Positions 1 through 6,639 of a stretch of DNA of 6,819 bases are shown here, piece by piece. The stretch comes from an uncultured Gemmatimonadota bacterium. Lineage in GTDB: Bacteria > Gemmatimonadota > Gemmatimonadetes > Longimicrobiales > Gaopeijiaceae. Position numbers and translations under genes: made by a program. The notes under the pieces were generated by a model. That model made no database searches, was not told the DNA's origin, and was given only the letters and a program-made list of their open reading frames with translations. The stretch is taken from NCBI GenBank assembly GCA_938030915.1, contig CALHIO010000036.1, positions 1 to 6,819 of the forward strand, read 5' to 3'. Each line of letters opens with the position of its first letter. The first letter of the stretch is position 1.

Positions 1-1167
1 GACGCGTTCGGGAAGCGCGTCCGCCGCGATCTCCGACTTTCGGGATACGACCATGGCTCGTTCGAGTGCGTTCTCCAGCTCGCGGACATTCCCGGGCCAG
101 TCGTACTCCGCGAGTGCCGTCATGGCGGCATCACTCAACGAATAGGGACCCTTCCCGTTGGCGTTCACACTCGCGCGCTCGAGGAAGTGTCCGGCCAGGA
201 CAGGGATGTCCTCTCGCCGGTCGCGAAGGGGAGGCAGGCGCAGCTGAATCACGTTCAGCCTGTAATACAAGTCACTGCGGAACCCCCCCCGGGTGATCTC
301 CTCCTCCAGGTCGCGGTTGGTGGCTGCCACGATCCGGACATCGACCGGGATCGACTTCGTCGACCCGACCGGAATCACCTCCCGCTCCTGGATGGCGCGG
401 AGCAGCTTCACCTGCGTCGACGGACTCATCTCCCCGATCTCATCGAGGAAGAAGGTACCACTCGAGGCAGCGACCAGGAGTCCATCCTTGTCCTTCACGG
501 CGCCGGTGAAAGAGCCCCTCACGTGACCGAAGAGCTCACTCTCGAGCAGGCTTTCCGGCAGGGCTCCGCAGTTGATGGACATGAATGGCCCTTCGGATCG
601 TTCGGACAGCGAGTGGATGTATCGGGCGACGACCTCCTTCCCGGTTCCGCTCTCCCCTGAAATCAGGACCGTCGAGTCGGTCACCGAGACGGTCTCCGCA
701 AGCTCCAGCACGTCGAGGAAGCTCGGTGCGATGCCGGTAGGCCTGCCCCCGACGGGTCGTTCGCGTCGCCTGATCTCCCTCTTCAGCCGCCGGTTTTCGA
801 CCTTGAGGTTGCGCGCCTCGGCCGCCCGATTGCAGATGGCCAAGAGCTCGTCATTCGCAAACGGCTTTTGAAGGTAGTAGTAGGCGCCTTCGTTAACCGC
901 ACGCACCGCGGACTGCAGGGACGCCTGGGCCGTCATCAGGATGACGTGAATCTCGGGATCCACGTGGTGGGCCTCCGAGAGTACCTCCAGTCCGGTCGCC
1001 CCGGGCATCCGTATATCCGTCAGGACGATGTCCGGCCGCTCGTCCTCCAGAGCAGCCAGCGCCTTCGGTCCAGAATCCGCGACTGCGACGTCCCAGCCCT
1101 CGCCCCGAAAGAGAATCTCCAGGGTGTCGAGAATCGCAGTCTCGTCGTCGACGAGAAGAATCTTCAC
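1..1167 (-). CDS. Sigma-54-dependent NtrC-family response regulator, PilR-like (partial, C-terminus off window)
   Basis: This is a two-component response regulator that, once phosphorylated, should drive open-complex formation by sigma-54 RNA polymerase. The visible 389 codons run off the left edge. The receiver domain (about residues 3-115) has the acidic pair D7/D8, phosphoacceptor D51 in LTDIRMPG, T79 and K101 in QKPF. The AAA+ domain (about 145-375) has Walker A GESGTGKE (171-178), the sigma-54 contact loop as GSFTGA (218-223) instead of the usual GAFTGA, Walker B FFLDEIGE with D242/E243, and a canonical FRSDLYYRLNV stretch. The Fis-type helix-turn-helix expected in the last 60-70 residues is missing only because the window ends. 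The start is GTG, immediately after the kinase stop codon TAG; an AGGAG 8 nt upstream supports it, and the nearby ATG reads straight into that TAG. PilR-like is inferred from the partner kinase; another NtrC subgroup is possible. Confidence 0.95.
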   Translation of the reverse strand, partial: MKILLVDDETAILDTLEILFRGEGWDVAVADSGPKALAALEDERPDIVLTDIRMPGATGLEVLSEAHHVDPEIHVILMTAQASLQSAVRAVNEGAYYYLQKPFANDELLAICNRAAEARNLKVENRRLKREIRRRERPVGGRPTGIAPSFLDVLELAETVSVTDSTVLISGESGTGKEVVARYIHSLSERSEGPFMSINCGALPESLLESELFGHVRGSFTGAVKDKDGLLVAASSGTFFLDEIGEMSPSTQVKLLRAIQEREVIPVGSTKSIPVDVRIVAATNRDLEEEITRGGFRSDLYYRLNVIQLRLPPLRDRREDIPVLAGHFLERASVNANGKGPYSLSDAAMTALAEYDWPGNVRELENALERAMVVSRKSEIAADALPERV

Positions 1168-2817
1168 CTACATGACTCCTGTATGTGGAAGCCCGGCACC
1201 CTCGGGGGCTCCGGGCAGAAAAATCACGAACTCCGCCCCACCGTCCGGACCCTCCTCCACGAAGGTGGCCCCGTCGTGGGCCTCCACCGCTCGATGCACC
1301 ACCGCGAGACCGAGCCCACTGCCCCCGGTCTTGGTGGTGAAGAAGGGATCGAAGATCCTCCCCCGCTCCTCCTTCCGGATGCCGGGGCCGGAATCGGACA
1401 CCGACAGCCGGATCGGGTGTTCGACATCGGTACCTCGGGGTCGCAGTCTGCCGGCTTCATTCCCGAGCGTGACCCGCACCCGCCCCCCTCTTCCGGCGGA
1501 CTGTGCGCCGTTGAGGACGAGGTTGAAGAGAGCTCTGTGCAACAGATCCGCGTCACCCACCATCGGCATGGGCCCGTCCTCCAGCTCCGCGGCGACGTCG
1601 ACCCCCTTCAGGTCGGGGTGCTGCTTGACCAGGAGCAGACACCCGCGAACAACTTCGTGCAGATCGATCGGGGCCTGGGTACTCATCCCAAGACCGGAAT
1701 AATCGAGAAACTCGGACAAGAGGCGGCTTAGTCGGTCCGACTCGCTGAGGACCAGTCGCTCCAGGACACTCCGGTCACGCTCGCCCAGGCGCCCCCCGCT
1801 CAGCTGTTCGACTGCGCTTCGGATCGAGGCGAGGGGGTTCTTGATCTCGTGAGCCAGCGACGCCGACAGAGTCGCCACGGCCTCGAGTCGCTCCGCTCGC
1901 ACCTTGAGTTCGTCGAGCCGCTCGAGATCGGTGATGTCCTGGAAGAGGGCCGTGGCGGACGGCATGGTATCCTCCCCGCGCTCCAGGACTGCGGTGCTTA
2001 CGCCGAGGTGCAGAGGGGTGTTCGCAACGGACGTGACGACCCGGCCTCGGGATACCGAAATGCCGCCGTGAATCGCCTGTTGGAGCAGGCCGCCGAGGTC
2101 CGGAGCGATCCGGTCCAGCTCGTCGAGCACCGGACGGCCGAGTAGTTGCTGGAGGTCCCGCCCGAGGAGCGTTGCCGCCGCCGGGTTGGCGTACGCAAGT
2201 CGCCCGTCCCCATCGACGGTGATCACCCCTGTGGTCAGATGGGCCAGGATGTCGCCCGTGTCGAGACGGAGCTGCGCGAGCTCGGAGGCGACCGCCCCGA
2301 GCGCTTGCCCCGCCCTCCGCACCCGGTCCCCCAGGATTCCGGTCACGAGCGCAATCGCCGTGAAGAGCGCGATCCGCAGCCCGACGAAGATGCTGAACGT
2401 CTCCTGATATCCCCACACCAGATCGGCGAAGTAGAGAATGCTGGCGAGCCCGCCGATCAGCACCCCCCCGGGGAGTGGCAAGAGCAGCGCGCCGGACGCG
2501 ATCACGAGGATGTAGACCGAGGCGAAGCCGCTGTCCGGACCGCCGGTCACATGCACGATGCCCGTGACAAGCAATGCGTCGAACACGACCTGCGCGTAGA
2601 GAAAGTTCTCGCTCGGCTCGTACCCGTTGATGTGCGTATACCAGAATGACCACACGGTCAGGCCGGCCGCCGAGATGAACATGGCCGCAGTGGCCAGTGT
2701 GTCCGACGGCTGAGCCTCGAACCAGAGGCGGATCGCGGCGACGAGGATCCCCGTCACCAGGGTCAGGCGACCCAGGTACAGCCAGCGCAACAAATCCCGC
2801 GCGCGGAGGACCGGCAT
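1168..2817 (-). CDS. Membrane PAS-domain sensor histidine kinase, PilS-like
   Basis: This is a sensor kinase that autophosphorylates on histidine and hands the phosphate to the regulator encoded directly downstream. From the ATG at 2817 it is 549 residues: about six membrane segments (roughly 14-31, 41-60, 75-92, 97-113, 117-133, 143-162), a PAS domain (about 187-297), a HisKA domain with the phosphoacceptor H323 in LAHEIKNPL, and an HATPase domain with N-box N432/N436, DSGPGI (475-480), FDPFFTTK (489-496) and GGSGLGL (498-504). All catalytic motifs are intact. Six membrane helices, one PAS and this length match the PilS type, usually paired with PilR. The frame stays open to a TTG at 3006 and includes a GTG at 2871. 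ATG 2817 was preferred because the membrane part begins just after it and the extension is low in protein character, encoding repeat-derived CILRN/CILRS. No clear Shine-Dalgarno precedes it, so the start is uncertain. The signal sensed is unknown. Confidence 0.93.
   Translation of the reverse strand: MPVLRARDLLRWLYLGRLTLVTGILVAAIRLWFEAQPSDTLATAAMFISAAGLTVWSFWYTHINGYEPSENFLYAQVVFDALLVTGIVHVTGGPDSGFASVYILVIASGALLLPLPGGVLIGGLASILYFADLVWGYQETFSIFVGLRIALFTAIALVTGILGDRVRRAGQALGAVASELAQLRLDTGDILAHLTTGVITVDGDGRLAYANPAAATLLGRDLQQLLGRPVLDELDRIAPDLGGLLQQAIHGGISVSRGRVVTSVANTPLHLGVSTAVLERGEDTMPSATALFQDITDLERLDELKVRAERLEAVATLSASLAHEIKNPLASIRSAVEQLSGGRLGERDRSVLERLVLSESDRLSRLLSEFLDYSGLGMSTQAPIDLHEVVRGCLLLVKQHPDLKGVDVAAELEDGPMPMVGDADLLHRALFNLVLNGAQSAGRGGRVRVTLGNEAGRLRPRGTDVEHPIRLSVSDSGPGIRKEERGRIFDPFFTTKTGGSGLGLAVVHRAVEAHDGATFVEEGPDGGAEFVIFLPGAPEGAGLPHTGVM
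1176..1180 (-). promoter_or_regulatory. Ribosome binding site of the response regulator
   Basis: AGGAG lies on the minus strand inside the last codons of the kinase gene, 8 nt before the GTG at 1167. It decides the regulator start and implies translational coupling, since ribosomes terminating at TAG (1170-1168) finish directly against the next start codon. Confidence 0.7.
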
Positions 2818-2951
2818 GGACGCGGTGGACCGTGGTTGGGTCGGGGATATATCGCTGGCGGTCTCGGCCACGTGAGAAGACGCTTGCGCTCGGGGAGTTC
2901 GAGCCCGCAAGGCGCCGACTCGTCCAGACCCCCAAAGGGTATTCCGCAAGC

Positions 2952-2989
2952 TTCGCAAAATGCAACACTTGAAGTTTCGCAGGATGCAA
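2952..2989. repeat. Two direct copies of a 14-bp dyad-like motif (possible operator or enhancer sites)
   Basis: TTCGCAAAATGCAA (2952-2965) and TTCGCAGGATGCAA (2976-2989) differ at only two central positions. They are in the same orientation, 24 bp from start to start. Each is an imperfect dyad, TCGCA-N3-TGCAA. A related TTCCGCAA lies at 2942-2949. Repeated dyads upstream of a regulatory gene are the usual form of activator or repressor sites. Which protein binds is unknown; the adjacent NtrC-like regulator is one candidate. Confidence 0.45.
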
Positions 2990-2997
2990 ACATCCTG
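2980..2997. repeat. Perfect 7-bp inverted repeat with 4-nt loop
   Basis: CAGGATG and CATCCTG flank CAAA, giving a perfect 7-bp stem that overlaps the second copy of the 14-bp motif. It could be a protein-binding dyad or a small hairpin in a leader transcript. No T-run follows it in either direction, so it does not look like an intrinsic terminator. Confidence 0.4.
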
Positions 2998-3088
2998 ACG
3001 ATCCAAGGGCTCTGGCGCTTACGCTCCGCACAGCTTCTCATCGTTCGACGATTCTGGCTCGAACCGCCGTCGACGGTCACATTCCCGG

Positions 3089-5134
3089 ATGATTCTCGCC
3101 CAACGACTGGTCGGCGTGGCACTCGCACTCTCGGCCATCCTTCCCGTCCACCGTCTTCTGGACCCTCGCGATACGGGCCCGGCCGGCGCCGCTACCCGCG
3201 ATGTGGCCGAGGCTTCGTGGCTCCTCGGTGTCTCCGGGACGTTGATCGTCGTGACTCTGGCATGGGTCGCGATGCGCATGCAGCCGCAGACGAGAACGAC
3301 GGGGGGAGTCGTGAGGCTACCGTGGGACGCCGTACGGGGCCCGACCCCGGGTAGCTTCGCGATTCTGACAGGCTGCATCGCCACACTCGGGTCGGGTATC
3401 CTCGCATCGCGGGCACACGGCCGCGCCCCGACGACCGTGGACGAGATGGCCCAGCTGCTCCATGCAGCGATCGTAGCGGACGGACGACTGACGCTTCCAA
3501 CCGGTGATGCGGCGGCCGCGCTCGTCCTCCAGAACGGTGTCCTGACCCACGAGGGGTGGGTATCGATCTATCCTCCTCTGCACACCCTACTCCTTGCGAT
3601 CGGGCTCACGCTCGGGGCCGCGTGGCTCGTCGGGCCGATTCTGACCGGGATCGCGACCGGGGCGAGCGCCTGGACCCTGGAACGTCTGATGGGCAAGGGC
3701 GCAGGGCGACTCTCCGGGCTTCTGCTCTGCGTGTCCCCGTTCTGGCTTCTGGTCGGCGGGTCGCATCTCAGTCACTCGAGTGCCGCGGCAGCGCTGGCAC
3801 TCATGTCGGTGGCGTGTCTCCGCGCACGCGACGCGACGATGGGTCGGGCGGGCCTCGCTTGGGCGGCGCTAGCCGGAGCGGCCATGGGGATGGCCGTGTC
3901 CTCACGCCCCTGGATCGGCCTCGTCTGCTCCGTCGTGATCGTCCTCGGAGTGTGGGGCCCGGAGGTCGCTGTTCGGGATCGACGATGCGCGTGGATTCCG
4001 CGCTTCGGTGCGATGGCAGTAGGTGGGCTTCCATTCGCGATGCTCCTCCTCGGGTGGAACGCGGTGCTGTTTGGTCACCCGCTCCGACTCGGATACTCAG
4101 CCACCTTCGGTCCCTCGCACGGCCTCGGGTGGCACCCGGACCCGTGGGGCAACCGATACGGATTCGTCGAAGCCATCGGGTATACGGGGGCGGACCTCCT
4201 GCAACTCGGTGTGCGCCTCCTGGAGTCACCTCTTCCCGTGACGCTGCTCGTCGCGCTCCTCCTCCTGATGATGCCGGGCGTGTTTGCCGGCCGGGGCCGG
4301 CTCCCGGCGCTGTGGGCAGGATCCATCGTTGCAGCCAACGCGCTGTACTGGCACCACGGCATCCACTTCGGTCCCCGAATGCTCTACGAGTCCGTGCCGG
4401 CATGGATGGGCCTGGTCGGACTCGCAGCGACCTCGGCCTTCGAGGCCGGTGACGGGTCCGGCCGCCGCTTCGCTCGGTGGGTGGTGGGGATGACCCTGAC
4501 TGCCGGTATCGTACTGAGCCTGTCGACCCTCGCAGGCATCGCAGGCTCGGTGGCGAGCGACCCCTTAGGGGAGAACGAAGCCGTCACCGCCATGGCCGCC
4601 GAGGACGCGGTCACCCCGAGGGTCGTGTTCGTCCACGGGAGTTGGGCGTCACGCGTCTCGGCACGGCTCGCGGCTGCAGGTATGCGTCGCGATTCGATCG
4701 AGACCGCGCTTCGACGCAATGACCTGTGCCGGGTCGACCAATTCGCTCGCTGGCGGGCCTCTCCGATCGGACCTGCTCCCGACCTGGACTTCGACCCACA
4801 ACCCGGCTCACCCGCGGAACTGCAAACTCGGACACTCTCTCCCGGGAACCGGATCCGCGTGTCCGCCGATGTCGAAGCGGATGCGACGTGCATGCGGGAG
4901 GCCCGCGCCGACCGTCTGGGGGTGCTTGACCTGGAGCTGGTCGCCTGGCGAGCTCCAGCCCTCCCGGACGCGAAGATCAGGTATGTACGCGACCTGGGGC
5001 CCGGAGCCAATCTGAGGGTGACGGCTGCCGACCCCTCGAGTGCGGTCGTATGGATCGATCGCGCCGACGGTGGCCCGCTACTCCTTCCCTACCGAGAGGG
5101 GATGCAACTGCTCTGGGGTGGCCCCGGGGACTGA
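3089..5134 (+). CDS. Polytopic GT-C-fold glycosyltransferase-like membrane protein with C-terminal soluble extension
   Basis: This 681-residue integral membrane protein resembles the GT39/PMT-ArnT-like group (GT-C fold), which transfers sugars from polyprenyl-phosphate donors on the outer face of the cytoplasmic membrane. Supporting features are about a dozen hydrophobic segments (near 5-22, 44-63, 90-107, 164-186, 208-224, 231-246, 255-270, 275-291, 305-326, 382-400, 406-421, 434-451, 465-488), an acidic D118-E119 pair in the first large loop, where GT-C enzymes keep catalytic acidic residues, SIYPPLH (159-165), and HLSHSS (226-231). The stretches ATFGPSHGLGWHPDPWG (338-354) and HFGPRMLYE (426-434) look like conserved loops. 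Residues from about 490 to the end form a mostly hydrophilic domain with no recognised family. The ATG at 3089 lacks a good Shine-Dalgarno, but no earlier in-frame start is evident. Donor and acceptor cannot be inferred. It is transcribed alone, away from the kinase, and its end converges on the flavin reductase gene. Confidence 0.82.
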   Translation: MILAQRLVGVALALSAILPVHRLLDPRDTGPAGAATRDVAEASWLLGVSGTLIVVTLAWVAMRMQPQTRTTGGVVRLPWDAVRGPTPGSFAILTGCIATLGSGILASRAHGRAPTTVDEMAQLLHAAIVADGRLTLPTGDAAAALVLQNGVLTHEGWVSIYPPLHTLLLAIGLTLGAAWLVGPILTGIATGASAWTLERLMGKGAGRLSGLLLCVSPFWLLVGGSHLSHSSAAAALALMSVACLRARDATMGRAGLAWAALAGAAMGMAVSSRPWIGLVCSVVIVLGVWGPEVAVRDRRCAWIPRFGAMAVGGLPFAMLLLGWNAVLFGHPLRLGYSATFGPSHGLGWHPDPWGNRYGFVEAIGYTGADLLQLGVRLLESPLPVTLLVALLLLMMPGVFAGRGRLPALWAGSIVAANALYWHHGIHFGPRMLYESVPAWMGLVGLAATSAFEAGDGSGRRFARWVVGMTLTAGIVLSLSTLAGIAGSVASDPLGENEAVTAMAAEDAVTPRVVFVHGSWASRVSARLAAAGMRRDSIETALRRNDLCRVDQFARWRASPIGPAPDLDFDPQPGSPAELQTRTLSPGNRIRVSADVEADATCMREARADRLGVLDLELVAWRAPALPDAKIRYVRDLGPGANLRVTAADPSSAVVWIDRADGGPLLLPYREGMQLLWGGPGD

Positions 5135-5150
5135 GGTCTCCCGAGCGCGA

Positions 5151-5164
5151 GCGCCCAGTGGCGC
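5151..5164. terminator. Small GC hairpin between convergent genes, possible bidirectional terminator
   Basis: GCGCC-CAGT-GGCGC forms a perfect 5-bp stem with a 4-nt loop in the 32-bp gap between two converging stop codons. No T-run follows on either strand, so it is not a classical intrinsic terminator. The position is the main argument. Confidence 0.25.
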
Positions 5165-5166
5165 GC

Positions 5167-5793
5167 TCAGCGGCGGTCCGGTCTCAAAACGCGCCGGACC
5201 TGGTCCACCACCGAGTAGGCTGCTCCCCCGAGCCGGCCGACCGGCCGCAGTTCCTCAGGACGTATGATCCGGGTCCCCTCCTCCGATCCGAGGGACGGGT
5301 CGAGTCGCACGCCGACGACCTCGCCGATCACGAGCGTATTCGGGGCGCCGCGCAAATCGACTTCCTGCTGAACCCGACACTCGAAGACGGCGCGGCACTC
5401 GCCCACGTAGGGCGCATCCACCCGATCCGAGTCGACCGCAGTCAGCGAGGCAAGCTCGAACTCGTCGACGTCGGGCGGCACGGTGGCTGAAGACTCGTTC
5501 ATGGGCTCGAGCAGCTCTTCGGACACCACGTTCACGCAGAAGGCACCCCGATGCCTCAGATTCACGAGGGAATCCTTCAGCCCAACCTTCTTGTGCCCGA
5601 TAGAGACCGCCACAAGCATGGGTCGGACGGAAATCGCCGTGAAGTAGCTGAACGGGGCGAGATTCGGAACGCCGTCCACGCCCCGAGTGGAAAGCCAACC
5701 GATCGGTCGGGGCACGACCAAAGATGTCATCAGGTGGTAACGCTCGAGCGCGCTGAGCTCTCCCGGCGTGAGATGCTCCGTGGCGAGAATCAA
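5167..5793 (-). CDS. Flavin reductase-like (FMN-binding split barrel) family protein
   Basis: This 208-residue cytoplasmic protein belongs to the flavin reductase-like domain family, whose members bind FMN and typically reduce free flavin with NAD(P)H for a partner enzyme. The family pattern is clear: LVVPRPIGWLST (25-36), PNLAPFSYFTAIS (43-55), a KDSLVNL segment (73-79), FCVNVVSEEL (85-94) followed by a conserved acidic DVDEFELA (108-115), and the C-terminal RPVGRLGGAAYS (183-194). Length is normal and the gene looks intact. The start is TTG at 5793, overlapping the upstream gene's TGA as TTGA. The next ATG (codon 22) would remove residues just before the conserved core, so TTG is favoured. 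Translation is probably coupled to the LysM gene, with only a weak CAGGGCGG upstream. The physiological partner is unknown; no monooxygenase is in view. Some family members have other roles, so substrate is not assigned. Confidence 0.9.
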   Translation of the reverse strand: MILATEHLTPGELSALERYHLMTSLVVPRPIGWLSTRGVDGVPNLAPFSYFTAISVRPMLVAVSIGHKKVGLKDSLVNLRHRGAFCVNVVSEELLEPMNESSATVPPDVDEFELASLTAVDSDRVDAPYVGECRAVFECRVQQEVDLRGAPNTLVIGEVVGVRLDPSLGSEEGTRIIRPEELRPVGRLGGAAYSVVDQVRRVLRPDRR

Positions 5794-6557
5794 CCGCCCT
5801 GAGGCACGTCGATCACCTGCCCGACGTAGATCCGGTTACCACGGATCCCGTTTATGTCCCGAAGCTCGTCGACGGAGGTCCCGTGAGCTCGTGCGATCGT
5901 CCAGAGAGAGTCTCCCCGCCGTACCCGGTATTCGAGTGACTCCGGGCCGCCGACGCCGCGAGCGGTCAATGACGCGACGTAGTTCGCGTACGGCTCGGGG
6001 AAGAGCGCTACATGGTAGTGGCGCGGATTTCGCTCGAGCGTCGCTTCAAGCACGCCCTGGCGCTCCAGGCTGGACAGGACACCCTGCAACCATTCCCGGC
6101 ATGACCGATTCCAGCTGTAGCGGAGATCGAGTGCCATCCCGGTCGGGTGCACCGACCGATCGGACGCATTTCGCGGCTGGTGCGTCGTGGGCCGGGTCAG
6201 GCTCGTGACGACGAGCTGCTCGCCGCATGCCCTCCGGTACTGACGACCGAGTCTCTCGGCGAAAAGCTGCACTTCCGGGCGCGCGGAGGGATAGCGAACA
6301 TCGTTCTTGACGACGAAATCCCGCGAGGAGTCGATTCGGACCAACCAGCCCTGATCCACAAAAAAGCGGACCCGCTCGGGCGTGTCGATAAAGGTGAAAT
6401 CATGCTGCTGCGCCGCGCGAACCTGACGATCCATGGACGTGCGCGACCCCTGCAAGGTCTGCGCACTTAGCGGCCCCATCGTCACGAGCATCGTGAGGAT
6501 GGCACAGCCGGGAAGCGTCGTTTTAAGGAGCCGGGAGTAGGCGCGTACCGAGAGCAT
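5790..6557 (-). CDS. Secreted DUF5715-type protein with M15/LAS-like metallopeptidase motifs and C-terminal LysM domain
   Basis: This 255-residue exported protein probably acts on or binds peptidoglycan. Residues 1-33 look like a Sec signal peptide (basic start, hydrophobic core about 15-30, likely cleavage near LSAQ). The middle (about 45-195) resembles DUF5715 and carries SVHPTGMALDLR (135-146), which fits the S-x-H-x2-G-x-A-x-D signature of M15/LAS zinc peptidases, with H137 and D144 as ligands. Further on, H180-Y-H182 fits the H-x-H motif; E175 is a possible catalytic acid. Residues 209-252 are a LysM domain (YRVRRGDSLWTIA to GQVIDVP). C111 and C153 could form a periplasmic disulfide. The ATG at 6557 has no strong Shine-Dalgarno, but it gives a complete signal peptide. 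The stop overlaps the next gene's TTG by four bases. Peptidase activity is inferred from motifs; it could instead be a binding protein derived from such a fold. Confidence 0.85.
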   Translation of the reverse strand: MLSVRAYSRLLKTTLPGCAILTMLVTMGPLSAQTLQGSRTSMDRQVRAAQQHDFTFIDTPERVRFFVDQGWLVRIDSSRDFVVKNDVRYPSARPEVQLFAERLGRQYRRACGEQLVVTSLTRPTTHQPRNASDRSVHPTGMALDLRYSWNRSCREWLQGVLSSLERQGVLEATLERNPRHYHVALFPEPYANYVASLTARGVGGPESLEYRVRRGDSLWTIARAHGTSVDELRDINGIRGNRIYVGQVIDVPQGG

Positions 6558-6610
6558 CCGTTCGTGAGTTCTGAAGGGAGATCACGGGCCCGAACTGGGG
6601 CGGTCCTACA

Positions 6611-6639
6611 GTAGTAAACACATGTTTCTGCCTGCACAA
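6611..6639 (-). promoter_or_regulatory. Weak candidate sigma-70-type promoter for the LysM/flavin reductase operon
   Basis: On the minus strand TTGTGC (6639-6634) and TACTAC (6616-6611) are separated by exactly 17 bp, in a locally AT-rich patch about 55 bp upstream of the ATG. Each box matches the consensus at only three of six positions. Two small dyads overlap it: CTAC-A-GTAG (6606-6614) and AAACA-CA-TGTTT (6616-6627), which could be an operator. Position and spacing are the main support. Confidence 0.25.

Larger units (their letters stand above)
2818..3088. promoter_or_regulatory. Divergent intergenic region between kinase and glycosyltransferase genes
   Basis: Both flanking genes are transcribed away from this 271-bp stretch, so both promoters should lie here. 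Its middle (about 2935-3000) is visibly richer in A/T than the coding DNA around it and contains the repeats listed separately. A loose sigma-70-like pair for the kinase direction can be drawn (TTGCAT at 2965-2960, TACCCT at 2941-2936, spacer 18 bp), but each box matches only about half of the consensus. No convincing sigma-54 -24/-12 element was found on either strand. If the kinase really starts at GTG 2871 or TTG 3006, part of this region is coding. Confidence 0.5.

Noticed and set aside
283..290. Run of eight C bases as a possible frameshift site in the regulator
   Set aside because: The frame reads through correctly into the canonical FRSDLYYRLNV segment, so no frameshift is present.
868..1731. 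Long plus-strand open frame opposite the regulator and kinase genes
   Set aside because: It spans the junction of two well-supported minus-strand genes and its translation has no domain; it is an antisense shadow of GC-rich coding DNA.
3013..3029. TGGCGC-like sequence as a sigma-54 promoter for the glycosyltransferase gene
   Set aside because: The -12 GC is not at the required spacing from the -24 GG.
1775..3031. 418-codon minus-strand frame overlapping the kinase
   Set aside because: It is the kinase read out of frame, Arg/Gly/Pro-rich and without motifs, whereas the kinase frame carries every expected catalytic box.
3556..4452. 298-codon plus-strand frame inside the glycosyltransferase gene
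   Set aside because: It is an Arg-rich out-of-frame reading with no membrane segments; the overlapping frame encodes a coherent membrane protein.
6504..6515. LPGC near the start of the LysM protein as a lipoprotein lipobox
   Set aside because: The Cys (residue 18) comes before most of the hydrophobic core, whereas a lipobox must follow it; an ordinary signal peptide fits better.
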